Of a stretch of 56,357 nt of DNA, positions 17,178 to 25,312 are shown one piece after another. Positions within the stretch are counted from its first letter, which is position 1. Each line of letters opens with the position of its first letter. The DNA is from Bacteroidales bacterium. Its GTDB lineage: Bacteria > Planctomycetota > Planctomycetia > Gemmatales > Gemmataceae. The position numbers and the translations under genes are program-made. Where the stretch lies: the NCBI GenBank assembly GCA_026931725.1, contig JAIXLE010000096.1, forward strand, positions 1 through 56,357, read 5' to 3'. The notes below the pieces were generated by a model. The model had not been told where the DNA came from. It ran no database searches and saw only the letters and a list, made by a program, of their open reading frames with translations.

Positions 17178-17997
17178 TCCCTTGATTTGGATTTGGACGT
17201 TGGCCGATTCCGCCACGCCGCTCGTCCCTGTTCACATGGTCTCGCAATGGCCCGATGGAGTTCTCGACCGCCTCCGCGCTTGCGGATTGCTGATTCCGGG
17301 CGCGGAGGCGAGTCGCGTTCTTTGCCCAGAATGCCACGACCATTACGAAGAGGTCATCGCGTGCGAAGGTGCGGGACGAGAAACCTACTTCTATATCACA
17401 TGCCCGGAACATTTGCGAGTTCGAGTGCCGAGAGATGCCCGTTGGCAGTGGACCGTCGATTTCGGCACGCTGACAGGTGCCATCGTTACGAAGTTGAACC
17501 TCACCGGCTCCGTGAGTGAACTTTCGCACCATCGCGTGTGGCGATTGGGCCGAACGAATTGGCAGAGGAAATCACGCGACGTGTTGTTCGCTCGTGGGCT
17601 TCACTGGCGCGATGCCGATACCGTCCGCAGTGTGATCACCAACGCCCGCCAGCCGATTGTGTTCGTGCCACGGTCCATGCCCGCTGCCGATTACTGGATC
17701 GGCAGCGAACCGCCGATGATCGCGCTCGATCAAGTGGCGAACAGCGGCGAATCCAGCCTCGAACTCGACCATCTCGCAATTACCACTGCTATTCAGGATG
17801 CGGACGGTGTTCTTGGCGACTCGGTCCCGCTCACCGAGGAGAAACTCAAGCTCATGATTCGCCAGCAGATGAGCGCCAACAACAAGACGGAACTTACGGA
17901 CGCCGTATTTGTGGGGGCTTACCAACAACAGGGTTCGTACCGCAAAGCGGCAGATTTCCTTGCCGAGCAAACGAGCCGAGCGATCTCAAAGGATTAA
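17170..17997 (+). CDS. Zinc-ribbon/HTH protein of unknown function, possibly cut by an in-frame stop
   Basis: 275 residues from GTG 17170 (GGAGG lies 7 bases upstream), overlapping the previous gene by 8 bp. A likely metal site is CPECH (about 53-57) with CPEH (about 77-80). The C-terminus reads AYQQQGSYRKAADFLAEQ, the beginning of a helix-turn-helix. TAA at 17995 ends it, but the same frame stays open for 46 more codons (17998-18135) reading VQRAVARAGGIAAVVRADDS, which fits the rest of that HTH domain, and then stops at 18136-18138. The TAA is therefore probably a nonsense change or a read-through point. Function unknown; probably DNA-binding. Confidence 0.7.
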   Translation: MRDPLIWIWTLADSATPLVPVHMVSQWPDGVLDRLRACGLLIPGAEASRVLCPECHDHYEEVIACEGAGRETYFYITCPEHLRVRVPRDARWQWTVDFGTLTGAIVTKLNLTGSVSELSHHRVWRLGRTNWQRKSRDVLFARGLHWRDADTVRSVITNARQPIVFVPRSMPAADYWIGSEPPMIALDQVANSGESSLELDHLAITTAIQDADGVLGDSVPLTEEKLKLMIRQQMSANNKTELTDAVFVGAYQQQGSYRKAADFLAEQTSRAISKD

Positions 17998-18345
17998 GTT
18001 CAGCGTGCGGTGGCGCGGGCCGGAGGCATTGCGGCCGTTGTCCGTGCCGACGACAGCGATTCAGTCGTGCGCCCGACGGTGTCGAAGTCCCGCGACAGGC
18101 GAGAAAAAAAGATGATTCGTTCCAAACCCCAGCAGTAGTAGCACTTACGATTCGCGGAGACGGTCCCGTTCCCGTGCGGTGACGGTCGCAACCGCGACAC
18201 GCCAGCGGCCTTCCGGGTCGTGAGGCGAACAGAACCCGGCAGTCATAAGCGTTCGTGTGGTTTCGCGGTGGCACACCGCGACACGACGCTTCCGCTCCTC
18301 CGAGCGGCTGGCCGTGGATGACAGCTTCCGACCCCGGAGGCTGTC
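17998..18345. other. Gap: coding-like extension, then no clear gene
   Basis: 17998-18138 is the in-frame extension of the preceding gene. The rest, up to the GTG at 18346, holds a hairpin (CGCGGTG...CACCGCG, near 18268-18288) and no convincing ORF. A 33-codon minus-strand frame (18246-18145) is too short to support. Confidence 0.45.
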
Positions 18346-18927
18346 GTGAACAGTAACGGGAAAGATTTCATCCTCACGGATTACGCTCAGAAGCTCATCC
18401 AATTCAAAGCTCGGCAAATCGGTCGACGACCGGGATTCGGCGAATCGGATCAAGACGATCTCCAGCAAGAACTCTGGCTGATGGTCTGTGAACGAGCCGG
18501 AGCATTCGATCCATCGAAGGCGTCTCTCAACACCTTCATCGACCGGATCGTCAACAACTCGGTCGCCGATCTCGTGCGGAGCCGGGAGCGACTCAAACGC
18601 GGCGTGTGCGGCCCCGTCGTCACGCTCGATGGTGACGGCACCGACAAATCGTGGTCGAAACCACTGGGTAGCGGCATTTCGCCCGCACATCTCTACCGAC
18701 GCATCGGAATCGCACCACGCGCGGACACCGAAGTCCGTGAAATCGTCGAAGCGGTCCGAACCGTCCTCAAAAGCCTTCCGAGCGACCTCCGCGAGATTTG
18801 CGAGCGGTTGATCGAGGGCACGGTCCATTCCGTCGCAGGCGAAATGAACGTGTCCCGACGTGCCGTGCGAAATGCCTGCCGTGCGATTCAGGCGATTCTC
18901 GAAAAAGCCGGAATCGAAAACGCCTGA
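18346..18927 (+). CDS. Phage-encoded sigma-70-family (ECF-like) sigma factor
   Basis: 193 residues from GTG 18346, with GGAGG 5 bases upstream. Region 2 is at about 27-70 (DQDDLQQELWLMVCERAGAF, then FIDRIVNNSVADLVRSRERL), and region 4 at about 145-190 (LPSDLREICERLIEG, then the helix-turn-helix VAGEMNVSRRAVRNACRAI). It would redirect host RNA polymerase. Directly after its stop begins copy B of the 35-bp promoter-like motif, which also heads the integration and head operons. The simplest reading is that this sigma factor recognises that motif and switches on phage transcription. That link is inferred. Confidence 0.85.
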   Translation: MNSNGKDFILTDYAQKLIQFKARQIGRRPGFGESDQDDLQQELWLMVCERAGAFDPSKASLNTFIDRIVNNSVADLVRSRERLKRGVCGPVVTLDGDGTDKSWSKPLGSGISPAHLYRRIGIAPRADTEVREIVEAVRTVLKSLPSDLREICERLIEGTVHSVAGEMNVSRRAVRNACRAIQAILEKAGIENA

Positions 18928-18962
18928 TCGCGGACAACTCGGAAACAGACGGCGTAGGTAAC
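18928..18962 (+). promoter_or_regulatory. Conserved 35-bp promoter-like motif, copy B
   Basis: GGACAA (18932-18937), 17 bases, TAGGTA (18955-18960). It starts one base after the sigma stop codon and lies 40 bp before the replication operon. Confidence 0.6.
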
Positions 18963-19002
18963 TGCCGAGGGCGCTACACCGCAGTTACCTTTTCGAGGAC
19001 AA

Positions 19003-19311
19003 GTGATGAACAGACCCGTGCGATTCCAATTCTGGCAAGGTGAGCCGGTCAGCGAAGCCAAGCTGACATTCTGCTTGGCACTGTATGCGGTCGAAGGTTT
19101 GGTCGGCCGTGTCAACGTGGCGTTGGATGCTGATTTCGAGTTCGTCGAGCGCGAAATTGTCATCGACGAAAGCACCTTCACCGGCTGGCTGATCGCTCGC
19201 ACCTTCGGCGGGTTGATCTCCCGCGAGTTCCCCGAAGGAAGCTTCACGATCTGCCGCCAACTTTCGGCTGCTCCTTCCAAATCTCTCAAACTCCAGGAGG
19301 CCTGCGCGTGA
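19003..19311 (+). CDS. First gene of replication operon, unknown function
   Basis: About 102 residues; GTG 19003 and ATG 19006 are both possible after GAGGA. The sequence alternates strand- and helix-like segments (RFQFWQGEPVSEAKLTFCLA, DADFEFVEREIVIDES). No family recognised. The stop overlaps the GTG of the ATPase gene, so it is translationally coupled to the recombination genes. It may be a small accessory of phage recombination or replication. Confidence 0.7.
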   Translation: MMNRPVRFQFWQGEPVSEAKLTFCLALYAVEGLVGRVNVALDADFEFVEREIVIDESTFTGWLIARTFGGLISREFPEGSFTICRQLSAAPSKSLKLQEACA

Positions 19312-20111
19312 GCTTGCTGACCAAAATCCAACGCGGTCGAACGCCGCGACCGCCCCGGTTGCTGGTGTACGGCACTCCTGGCATCGGCAAATCGACCTTC
19401 GGTGCCCAGGCTCCGAACCCGATTTTCCTTCCGACCGAGGATGGCCTCGACGAGATCGACTGCGCCAAGTTCCCGCTCGCGTCCACGCTCGATGAAGTGA
19501 CCGACACGCTCAAGGAACTCCGCACGCAACAACACGACTTTGAAACCATCGTAGTCGATTCACTCGATTGGCTCGAACGGCTGATCTGGGACCGGGTCTG
19601 TGCTGACTTCGCGGTGAAGAACATCGAGAAGGCCGACGGTGGTTACGCTCGCGGTTACAACCACGCCCTCGGTTACTGGCGGGAACTCGTCGAGCAACTC
19701 AATCTGCTCCGGCATCAACGCGGCATGGTCGTCGTGCTGATCGCCCACGCGAAGGTGGAGAAGTTTGAAGACCCGGAAGCGCCGCCTTACGACCGTTACT
19801 CGCCCCGTCTGCACAAGCACGCTTCCGCGCTCGTGAGTGAGTGGTGCGACGCAGTGCTGTTTGCCACACGGAAGTTCCGAACCCAATCCGAAGAAGCGGG
19901 TTTCGGCCGCAAACGGACCATCGCGCACGCGGTGGGCAAGGACGGCGGAGAACGGATTCTCCGAACCGTTGGCGGGCCATCGTGCGTCGCCAAGAACCGA
20001 TACGGCCTCACGGAGGAACTGCCGTTGTCGTGGCCCGCGTTCATCAACGCACTCTCAACCAACCAACCGAACCCAACGACCCAACCAACCGAGGAAACGA
20101 CCCATGGCTAA
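19308..20111 (+). CDS. Sak4-like RecA-fold ATPase (phage single-strand annealing/recombination)
   Basis: 267 residues from GTG 19308 (AGGAGG 7 bases upstream). Walker A is GTPGIGKST (22-30); Walker B-like ETIVVDSLDWLE is at about 78-89; MVVVLIAHAKVEKF provides the sensor segment. These are the marks of the AAA_24/Sak4 family, RecA-core ATPases that assist single-strand annealing with a phage SSB-like partner. The DUF669 gene, a usual Sak4 neighbour, follows with an 8-bp overlap. The tail is Thr/Pro/Gln-rich. Confidence 0.85.
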   Translation: MSLLTKIQRGRTPRPPRLLVYGTPGIGKSTFGAQAPNPIFLPTEDGLDEIDCAKFPLASTLDEVTDTLKELRTQQHDFETIVVDSLDWLERLIWDRVCADFAVKNIEKADGGYARGYNHALGYWRELVEQLNLLRHQRGMVVVLIAHAKVEKFEDPEAPPYDRYSPRLHKHASALVSEWCDAVLFATRKFRTQSEEAGFGRKRTIAHAVGKDGGERILRTVGGPSCVAKNRYGLTEELPLSWPAFINALSTNQPNPTTQPTEETTHG

Positions 20112-20583
20112 CCTGAACGGCTTTGATGCGAACCAAGTGGAACCGACCGGCGACTTCGATCCGGTGCCCGCGGGCAAGTATCTCGCGGTCATCACCGAGA
20201 GCGAAATGAAGCCGACCAAGTCCGGTTCCGGCAGCTACCTGCAACTCACCTTCGAGATCATCGAAGGCGAACACAAAGGTCGCCTGCTCTGGGCGCGGCT
20301 CAATCTCGACAACCCGAACGCGACGGCGGTCACCATCGCTCGCGCGGAACTCTCCGCAATCTGTCGGGCGGTCGGCGTGCTGGCTCCGAAGGATTCGGTC
20401 GAACTGCACAACCTGCCGCTCGTGATCCACGTGAAGTGCAAAAAACGCGACGATACCGGCGACATCACGAACGAGGTTCGCGGCTACTCGCCCAAGAACA
20501 CCGAGTCGCCCGTCGCCGCGAAATCGGCCGCACCCTCGGCCAACGGCGTGGCGAACAACAGCACGCCGCCGTGGAAACGGTAA
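20104..20583 (+). CDS. DUF669 phage protein (Sak4 partner, SSB-like)
   Basis: 159 residues from ATG 20104. It starts MANLNGFDANQVEPTGDF and contains PVPAGKYLAVITESEMKPTK, YLQLTFEIIEGEHKGRLLW and LNLDNPNATAVTIARAELSA, the typical DUF669 pattern. This family is thought to be a single-strand-binding-like partner of Sak4 recombinases. The last 35 residues are Ala/Pro/Asn-rich and end PPWKR, like the acidic or flexible tails of SSB proteins, though here not acidic. Overlaps the Sak4 gene by 8 bp. Confidence 0.85.
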   Translation: MANLNGFDANQVEPTGDFDPVPAGKYLAVITESEMKPTKSGSGSYLQLTFEIIEGEHKGRLLWARLNLDNPNATAVTIARAELSAICRAVGVLAPKDSVELHNLPLVIHVKCKKRDDTGDITNEVRGYSPKNTESPVAAKSAAPSANGVANNSTPPWKR

Positions 20584-20597
20584 CAGGAGAAGCCGCC

Positions 20598-20942
20598 ATG
20601 CTCGAAGTGGAACTGCCGTACCCGCCCTCGATCAACCACTACTGGCGACGGTGTGGTCCTCGAACTCTGATCAGCCGTGAAGGGCGGCGGTTCCGCTCGA
20701 ACGTGGTGGCCATCCTCACCGCACTTCAACTTCAGCCACTGGTGGGCGCTCTCGAAGTGGAAGTGGAGGTTCACCCGCCCGACAACCGTCGGCGCGACAT
20801 CGACAACGTGCAAAAGGCTCTGCTCGATGCGTTGCAGCATGGCGGAGCCTACGCCGACGATTCGCAAATCGTCCGGCTTTCAATCTCGAAATGCTCGCCG
20901 GTGGAAGGCGGGAAAACCCTCGTTCGCATTCGGGCCATTTGA
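20598..20942 (+). CDS. rusA: RusA-family Holliday junction resolvase
   Basis: 114 residues from ATG 20598 with AGGAGA upstream. The opening LPYPPSINHYWRR and the acidic set in PDNRRRDIDNVQKALLDAL and GAYADDSQIV are the RusA signature; these Asp residues bind the metal that cuts four-way junctions. In phages RusA resolves recombination intermediates or trims branched DNA before packaging. The helicase ATG begins in the base after its stop. Confidence 0.92.
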   Translation: MLEVELPYPPSINHYWRRCGPRTLISREGRRFRSNVVAILTALQLQPLVGALEVEVEVHPPDNRRRDIDNVQKALLDALQHGGAYADDSQIVRLSISKCSPVEGGKTLVRIRAI

Positions 20943-22637
20943 ATGTTACAGTTGCGACCCTATCAACGTGAAGCCATCGACGCGGTCTATCAGCACCTGC
21001 GTTCGCATGACGACAACCCCTGCGCCGTAGTGCCGACCGCCGGCGGCAAGACGCCGATCATTGCCAACATTTGCAAGGATGCCGTCGGCCAATGGAAAGG
21101 CCGCGTGCTGGTGCTGGCTCACGTGAAGGAACTGCTCGAACAGGCCGCCGACAAGCTCCGTACCGTCTGCCCGGAGATTCCCTTCGGCGTTTACTCGGCG
21201 GGCTTGAAGCGACGCGATCAGCGAGAGCCGGTGATCGTTGCTGGGATTCAATCGATCTGGAAGAAGGCGTGCGAGTTCGATCCGTTCGATCTGGTGATCG
21301 TCGATGAAGCTCATTTGATTCCGCCCGACGGCGACGGGATGTATCGGCAGTTCCTTGCCGACGCCAAGACGGTGAATCCGCACTTGCGTGTGATCGGCTT
21401 CACCGCCACCCCGTATCGCTTGAAGTCGGGCACCATCTGCACACCGGAAGGATTCCTCAACCAAGTGTGCTACGAGGTCGGTGTCCGCGAGTTGATCGTG
21501 CAAGGCTACTTGTGCCCGTTGATTTCCAAAGCGGGGCAAGCGAAAGCCGATATCTCCACGCTTCACGTTCGCGGAGGTGAGTTCATCGCCGGTGAAGTGG
21601 AAGACTTGATGGATGATGATGCCCTCGTGGAAGCGGCCTGCGAAGAGATCGTCGAGCAAACGAAGGATCGCAATGCCGTGCTGATTTTCGCCAGCGGGGT
21701 GAAGCATGGCGAACATATCGTCCGCGTGCTGGCCGAGAATCACGGAATCGAGTGTGGCTTCGTCACCGGCGATACGCCAACTGAAGAGCGGGATCGAACG
21801 CTCACTCGCTTCCGCAATCCCGATTGGGTGCGGCAACTTCAAATCGACTTCGGCGACACCGCCGCGAAGCCGCTGAAGTACCTCTGCAACGTGAACGTAC
21901 TGACGACCGGCTTCGATGCCCCGCACATCGACTGCGTGGCGCTCGTGCGGCCGACGCTTTCGCCGGGGCTGTACTACCAGATGGTCGGTCGCGGTTTCCG
22001 GCTCCACGCTTCCAAGCAGAACTGCTTGGTTCTCGACTTTGGCGGCAACGTCCTTCGGCACGGCCCGGTCGATCAGATTCGCGTGAAGGAACGCAACCCC
22101 GGCACGGGTGCCGCGCCCGCGAAAGAATGCCCGGAGTGTAACAGCTTGATCGCCGCGGGCTATGCGGTGTGCCCTTCGTGCGGCTACGAGTTCCCGCCGC
22201 CGGATCGGAACAAGCACGATGCGAAGGCTTCAAACGCCGGTGTTCTCTCCGGCCAGGTGACCATCGAAACCTTCGCCGTTCAGGATGTCGCTTACAGCAT
22301 CCACACCAAACGGGGTGCCAGCGAAGACGATCCGAAAACGCTGCGGGTTGATTACAAGATTGGCTGGCACAAGTGGAAATCGGAATGGGTCTGCTTCGGG
22401 CACACCGGCTACGCCCGCGGCAAGGCGGTGGCGTGGTGGAAGCAGCGTTCGCGGGAGCCGGTGCCAGCGACGGCGGAAGAGGCTTATTTCCTGCTGAACG
22501 AGGGAATCGGCATCGCCGAGCCGAAGTCGATCACCGTTCGCTCTGTTTCCGGCGAAGACTACGACCGCATCACCGGCTACCAGTTGGAGTCGATTCCTGA
22601 ATTCGCAACCGCATCCGACGAGGAGGTGCCATTTTGA
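20943..22637 (+). CDS. SF2 DEAH-type helicase with C-terminal zinc ribbon
   Basis: 564 residues. Motif I is VPTAGGKT (30-37), motif II DEAH (121-124), motif III FTATPYR (about 153-159), motif VI region YYQMVGRGFR (about 345-354). A zinc ribbon with CPEC and CPSC lies at about 393-410. The C-terminal 150 residues are an extra beta-rich domain found in phage DEAD/DEAH proteins. It would unwind DNA at phage replication or recombination forks. It sits between RusA and the primase with 1-4 bp spacing. Confidence 0.9.
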   Translation: MLQLRPYQREAIDAVYQHLRSHDDNPCAVVPTAGGKTPIIANICKDAVGQWKGRVLVLAHVKELLEQAADKLRTVCPEIPFGVYSAGLKRRDQREPVIVAGIQSIWKKACEFDPFDLVIVDEAHLIPPDGDGMYRQFLADAKTVNPHLRVIGFTATPYRLKSGTICTPEGFLNQVCYEVGVRELIVQGYLCPLISKAGQAKADISTLHVRGGEFIAGEVEDLMDDDALVEAACEEIVEQTKDRNAVLIFASGVKHGEHIVRVLAENHGIECGFVTGDTPTEERDRTLTRFRNPDWVRQLQIDFGDTAAKPLKYLCNVNVLTTGFDAPHIDCVALVRPTLSPGLYYQMVGRGFRLHASKQNCLVLDFGGNVLRHGPVDQIRVKERNPGTGAAPAKECPECNSLIAAGYAVCPSCGYEFPPPDRNKHDAKASNAGVLSGQVTIETFAVQDVAYSIHTKRGASEDDPKTLRVDYKIGWHKWKSEWVCFGHTGYARGKAVAWWKQRSREPVPATAEEAYFLLNEGIGIAEPKSITVRSVSGEDYDRITGYQLESIPEFATASDEEVPF

Positions 22638-24751
22638 GTTCGCCTTCTCGATTGGATATGGCCCTGCAGTATGCCGAACTCGGCTATCGGGTCTTTCCGT
22701 GCATCCCCGGCACGAAGCACCCGATCACCCGGCACGGCTTTCACGATGCCTCGGCTGATCCCGTTCAGATTGAACAGTGGTGGTCGAAGCACCCGCACGC
22801 CAACATCGGCATCCCGACTGAAGGGTTGCTTGTGGTTGACATCGACGGTGCTGGCAACACCTGGCCCGGCGATCCCGACCGTGCGGCAGACCTGGCCAAA
22901 GCAGGTGCGATTGCACTCACTCCGCGTGGCGGGCGGCACTATGTCTTCCGCCGCGTTGCTGGCAAAGACTGGAAATGCTCGACCGGGAAACTGGCTCGCG
23001 GCATCGATATTCGCACCGACGGCGGCTACATCATCGCGGCTCCTTCGGAACGTGCCGAGGGGTTGTACCGCTGGGTGGAAGGTTGCGAACTTTCTGACCC
23101 CGCCGAAAGGCTCCCCGAACCACCGGGGTGGTTGGTCGAAGCCCTCGACCGTTTGGCCACCAAAACGCCCACGTTGGCCCACGTTGCGACAAGTCCCGCC
23201 GACGCCAACGCGATCCCGTCGGGCGAACGGAACGCCACGCTCGCACGCCTCGCGGGGCATATGCGCCGGGTCGGGATGGGGTTGAAGGAGATCTCCGCCG
23301 CCCTGCAGGAAACGAACCAGAACCGGTGCGTGCCGCCTTTGGCGGAAACGGAAGTGGATCGGATTGCCACGAGCATCGCCAGATATCCGGCGGATGAAGT
23401 CTCGGTCGCCTTGGCCGAGAACCACTACCAGCAGATGTTCGCGGAACTCGATGTGGAGGATGAATTCGAGATTCCCGATCCGGGGCCGATCCCCGGCGAA
23501 CTGCTTCACGTGCCCGGCTTCATCGCCGAGGTGATGCAGTACACATTCGACACTGCTCCGTACCCGGAACCGGTGCTGGCCTTCGCGGGCGCACTCACGC
23601 TGCAAGCTCTGCTCGCTGGCCGCAAGGTCCGTGATGCGATGGATAACCGCACGAATCTGTACGTCCTCAGCTTGGCGAACTCCGGTGTCGGGAAAGACCA
23701 TGCCCGCAAGGTCAACACCCGCATCTTGTATGAGGCGGGCTTGGCTGATTGCCTCGGCACCAGCTTCGCCAGCGGCGAGGGGATCGAAGATCGGCTGTTC
23801 GTTCAGCCCGCGTCGTTGTTCCAAGTGGATGAAATCGACGGGTTGATGCTCCGGGTGAGCCAAGCGAAGGATGCCCGGCACGAAGCCATCGTGTCGATGC
23901 TGTTGCAGATGTATTCGAGCGCCAACGGCATCTTCACCAAGCGAGCCAAAGCGGGCCGGGAACGGGAAGTGATTCACCATCCGTGCTTGTGCTTGTTCGG
24001 CACGGCGGTGCCGAAGCACTTCTACGAATCGCTCTCGGCACGGCTCATGACCAACGGCTTTCTCGCTCGCTTGCTGATCCTTGAGTGCGGCAATCGCGGC
24101 GAAGGGCGTGACGATGTGTATCGCCCGCTCCCTGATTCCATCGTGGAGGCGGCCCGTTGGTGGGCGACCTACCAGCCCGGCGGCAACCTCGGCAACGAAC
24201 ACCCCGAACCGGTGCTGGTGCCGACCGCCGCGGAAGCGCTCGCCGAGTTCACCGCCTTGCGGGAACGGATCGACCGCGAGCAGTACGACCGATGCCAGGA
24301 GGCGAACGACCAGTCCGGCATGGCGATGTGGGCACGCACCTACGAGAAGGCCCGACGGCTCGCCCTCATCTATGCGGTGAGTGTAAACCGCGAGAATCCG
24401 ATCATTACGCTCGAAGCGGTGCATTGGGCGGGTGCGTTCGCCATGCACCAAACCCGGCGAATGCTCTACATGGCTCGCCAGCACGCCAGCGAGAGCGAGT
24501 TCGATTCCAAACGGAAGCGGCTGCTCGAAGTGTTGGAGCAATGGCAACAGCAGCACGGCGACGAATGGATGCCGTTCTGGAAAGTGAATCGGCGCTTGCC
24601 GTGGTCGAACCGCGAACACGAGGAAGTCCGCGACACTCTCCTGCAGCAGCGGCTCATCGAACATCAGATCGTGCCGCCTGGTCGCAAAGGTGGCCGCCCC
24701 ACGGTCGCCTATCGCCTCGTGCCGGAGGCGTTGACGCCGCCCACGGAGTAA
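22634..24751 (+). CDS. Primase-polymerase / DUF3987-type helicase fusion
   Basis: 705 residues from TTG 22634, supported by AGGAGGTG six bases upstream and a TTGA overlap with the helicase stop. Residues 10-175 are a Prim-Pol domain: YAELGYRVFPCIPGTKHPI, metal-binding DID (69-71) in LLVVDIDG, and RGGRHYVFRR. From about 300 a P-loop ATPase of the DUF3987/D5-like type follows, with NSGVGKDHARK (Walker A) and LFQVDEIDGLML (Walker B). The C-terminal 80 residues contain a winged-helix-like segment. Such fusions open the origin and prime synthesis in phages and plasmids. The AT-rich repeat region just downstream is a candidate origin. Confidence 0.88.
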   Translation: MSSPSRLDMALQYAELGYRVFPCIPGTKHPITRHGFHDASADPVQIEQWWSKHPHANIGIPTEGLLVVDIDGAGNTWPGDPDRAADLAKAGAIALTPRGGRHYVFRRVAGKDWKCSTGKLARGIDIRTDGGYIIAAPSERAEGLYRWVEGCELSDPAERLPEPPGWLVEALDRLATKTPTLAHVATSPADANAIPSGERNATLARLAGHMRRVGMGLKEISAALQETNQNRCVPPLAETEVDRIATSIARYPADEVSVALAENHYQQMFAELDVEDEFEIPDPGPIPGELLHVPGFIAEVMQYTFDTAPYPEPVLAFAGALTLQALLAGRKVRDAMDNRTNLYVLSLANSGVGKDHARKVNTRILYEAGLADCLGTSFASGEGIEDRLFVQPASLFQVDEIDGLMLRVSQAKDARHEAIVSMLLQMYSSANGIFTKRAKAGREREVIHHPCLCLFGTAVPKHFYESLSARLMTNGFLARLLILECGNRGEGRDDVYRPLPDSIVEAARWWATYQPGGNLGNEHPEPVLVPTAAEALAEFTALRERIDREQYDRCQEANDQSGMAMWARTYEKARRLALIYAVSVNRENPIITLEAVHWAGAFAMHQTRRMLYMARQHASESEFDSKRKRLLEVLEQWQQQHGDEWMPFWKVNRRLPWSNREHEEVRDTLLQQRLIEHQIVPPGRKGGRPTVAYRLVPEALTPPTE

Positions 24752-25117
24752 TTGCTGTTCCTGCTGTTTTTGCACCGAGGCTCACAGAAGAGAGGGACGG
24801 AGATGAAAGAGGTAATTGCAGTAATTGCGGTTTTTACGCCTAAGCACGCGAAGGGACATGAATACGCGCACGGGCAAGAACGTGAATTACTGCAATTACT
24901 CTCTTCTTTCTTTCTCTTCCTCTTCTTTTCTCTGTTCATCCGTTCAGTCATGCCGTGCCGAATCTTCGGCGTTGGCCGAACTTCGGTCCCGCCGATTTTT
25001 TCGGTGTGGGCCGAATAGGTACTCCCGGCGAGTTTTTGATGTTTTTGCGGCCCGCGGGAACAGCCACCAAACGCAACACAGTTTGTTTTCGATGTCCGAA
25101 CTTCACGGAGAAGCACC
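24752..25117. other. Candidate replication origin: GTAATTGC repeats, inverted repeat, pyrimidine tract
   Basis: This 366-bp gap is markedly AT-rich at its start. GTAATTGC occurs at 24812 and 24821, and inverted at the end of the segment near 24892; a related GAGTAATTGC overlaps the primase stop. GTAATTGCAGTAATT (24812-24826) and AATTACTGCAATTAC (24885-24899) form a perfect 15-bp inverted repeat. A 35-base run of pure pyrimidines follows (24899-24933). Iteron-like repeats plus a strand-biased tract next to a primase-helicase gene suggest an origin. An open frame crosses here but looks non-coding. Confidence 0.4.
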
Positions 25118-25312
25118 ATGCCGAAGGATGAACCGCAGTTTGTTCCGTATCTGTGCGACCGCTGCCACGACCCGTACCCCGGCGGCGGAATGTGCAGTTC
25201 TTGCCGCCGGCAGTTGGCCCGTGCCAGCCATCGCATTCAGCGGGACAGGTACGACGACGAAATGACCCCGATTCAGGAATATGCCGTTCGCATTCTGGAG
25301 GACCAACAATGA
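25118..25312 (+). CDS. Small zinc-finger-like protein
   Basis: 64 residues from ATG 25118. Two CxxC pairs, CDRC (13-16) and CSSC (26-29), suggest one zinc site; the rest is a basic helix (RRQLARASHRIQRDRYDD). It overlaps the methyltransferase start by 4 bp (ATGA), so it is co-translated. Probably a small nucleic-acid-binding phage protein; no family name is certain. Confidence 0.7.
   Translation: MPKDEPQFVPYLCDRCHDPYPGGGMCSSCRRQLARASHRIQRDRYDDEMTPIQEYAVRILEDQQ

Noticed and set aside
18145-18246. 33-codon minus-strand ORF between the unknown gene and the sigma gene
   Set aside because: Too short, and no similarity or ribosome site; kept only as a remark.
24752-25018. Plus-strand ORF across the AT-rich repeat region
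   Set aside because: Its residues come from the repeats and the pyrimidine tract (runs of Phe and Leu), with no ribosome site.
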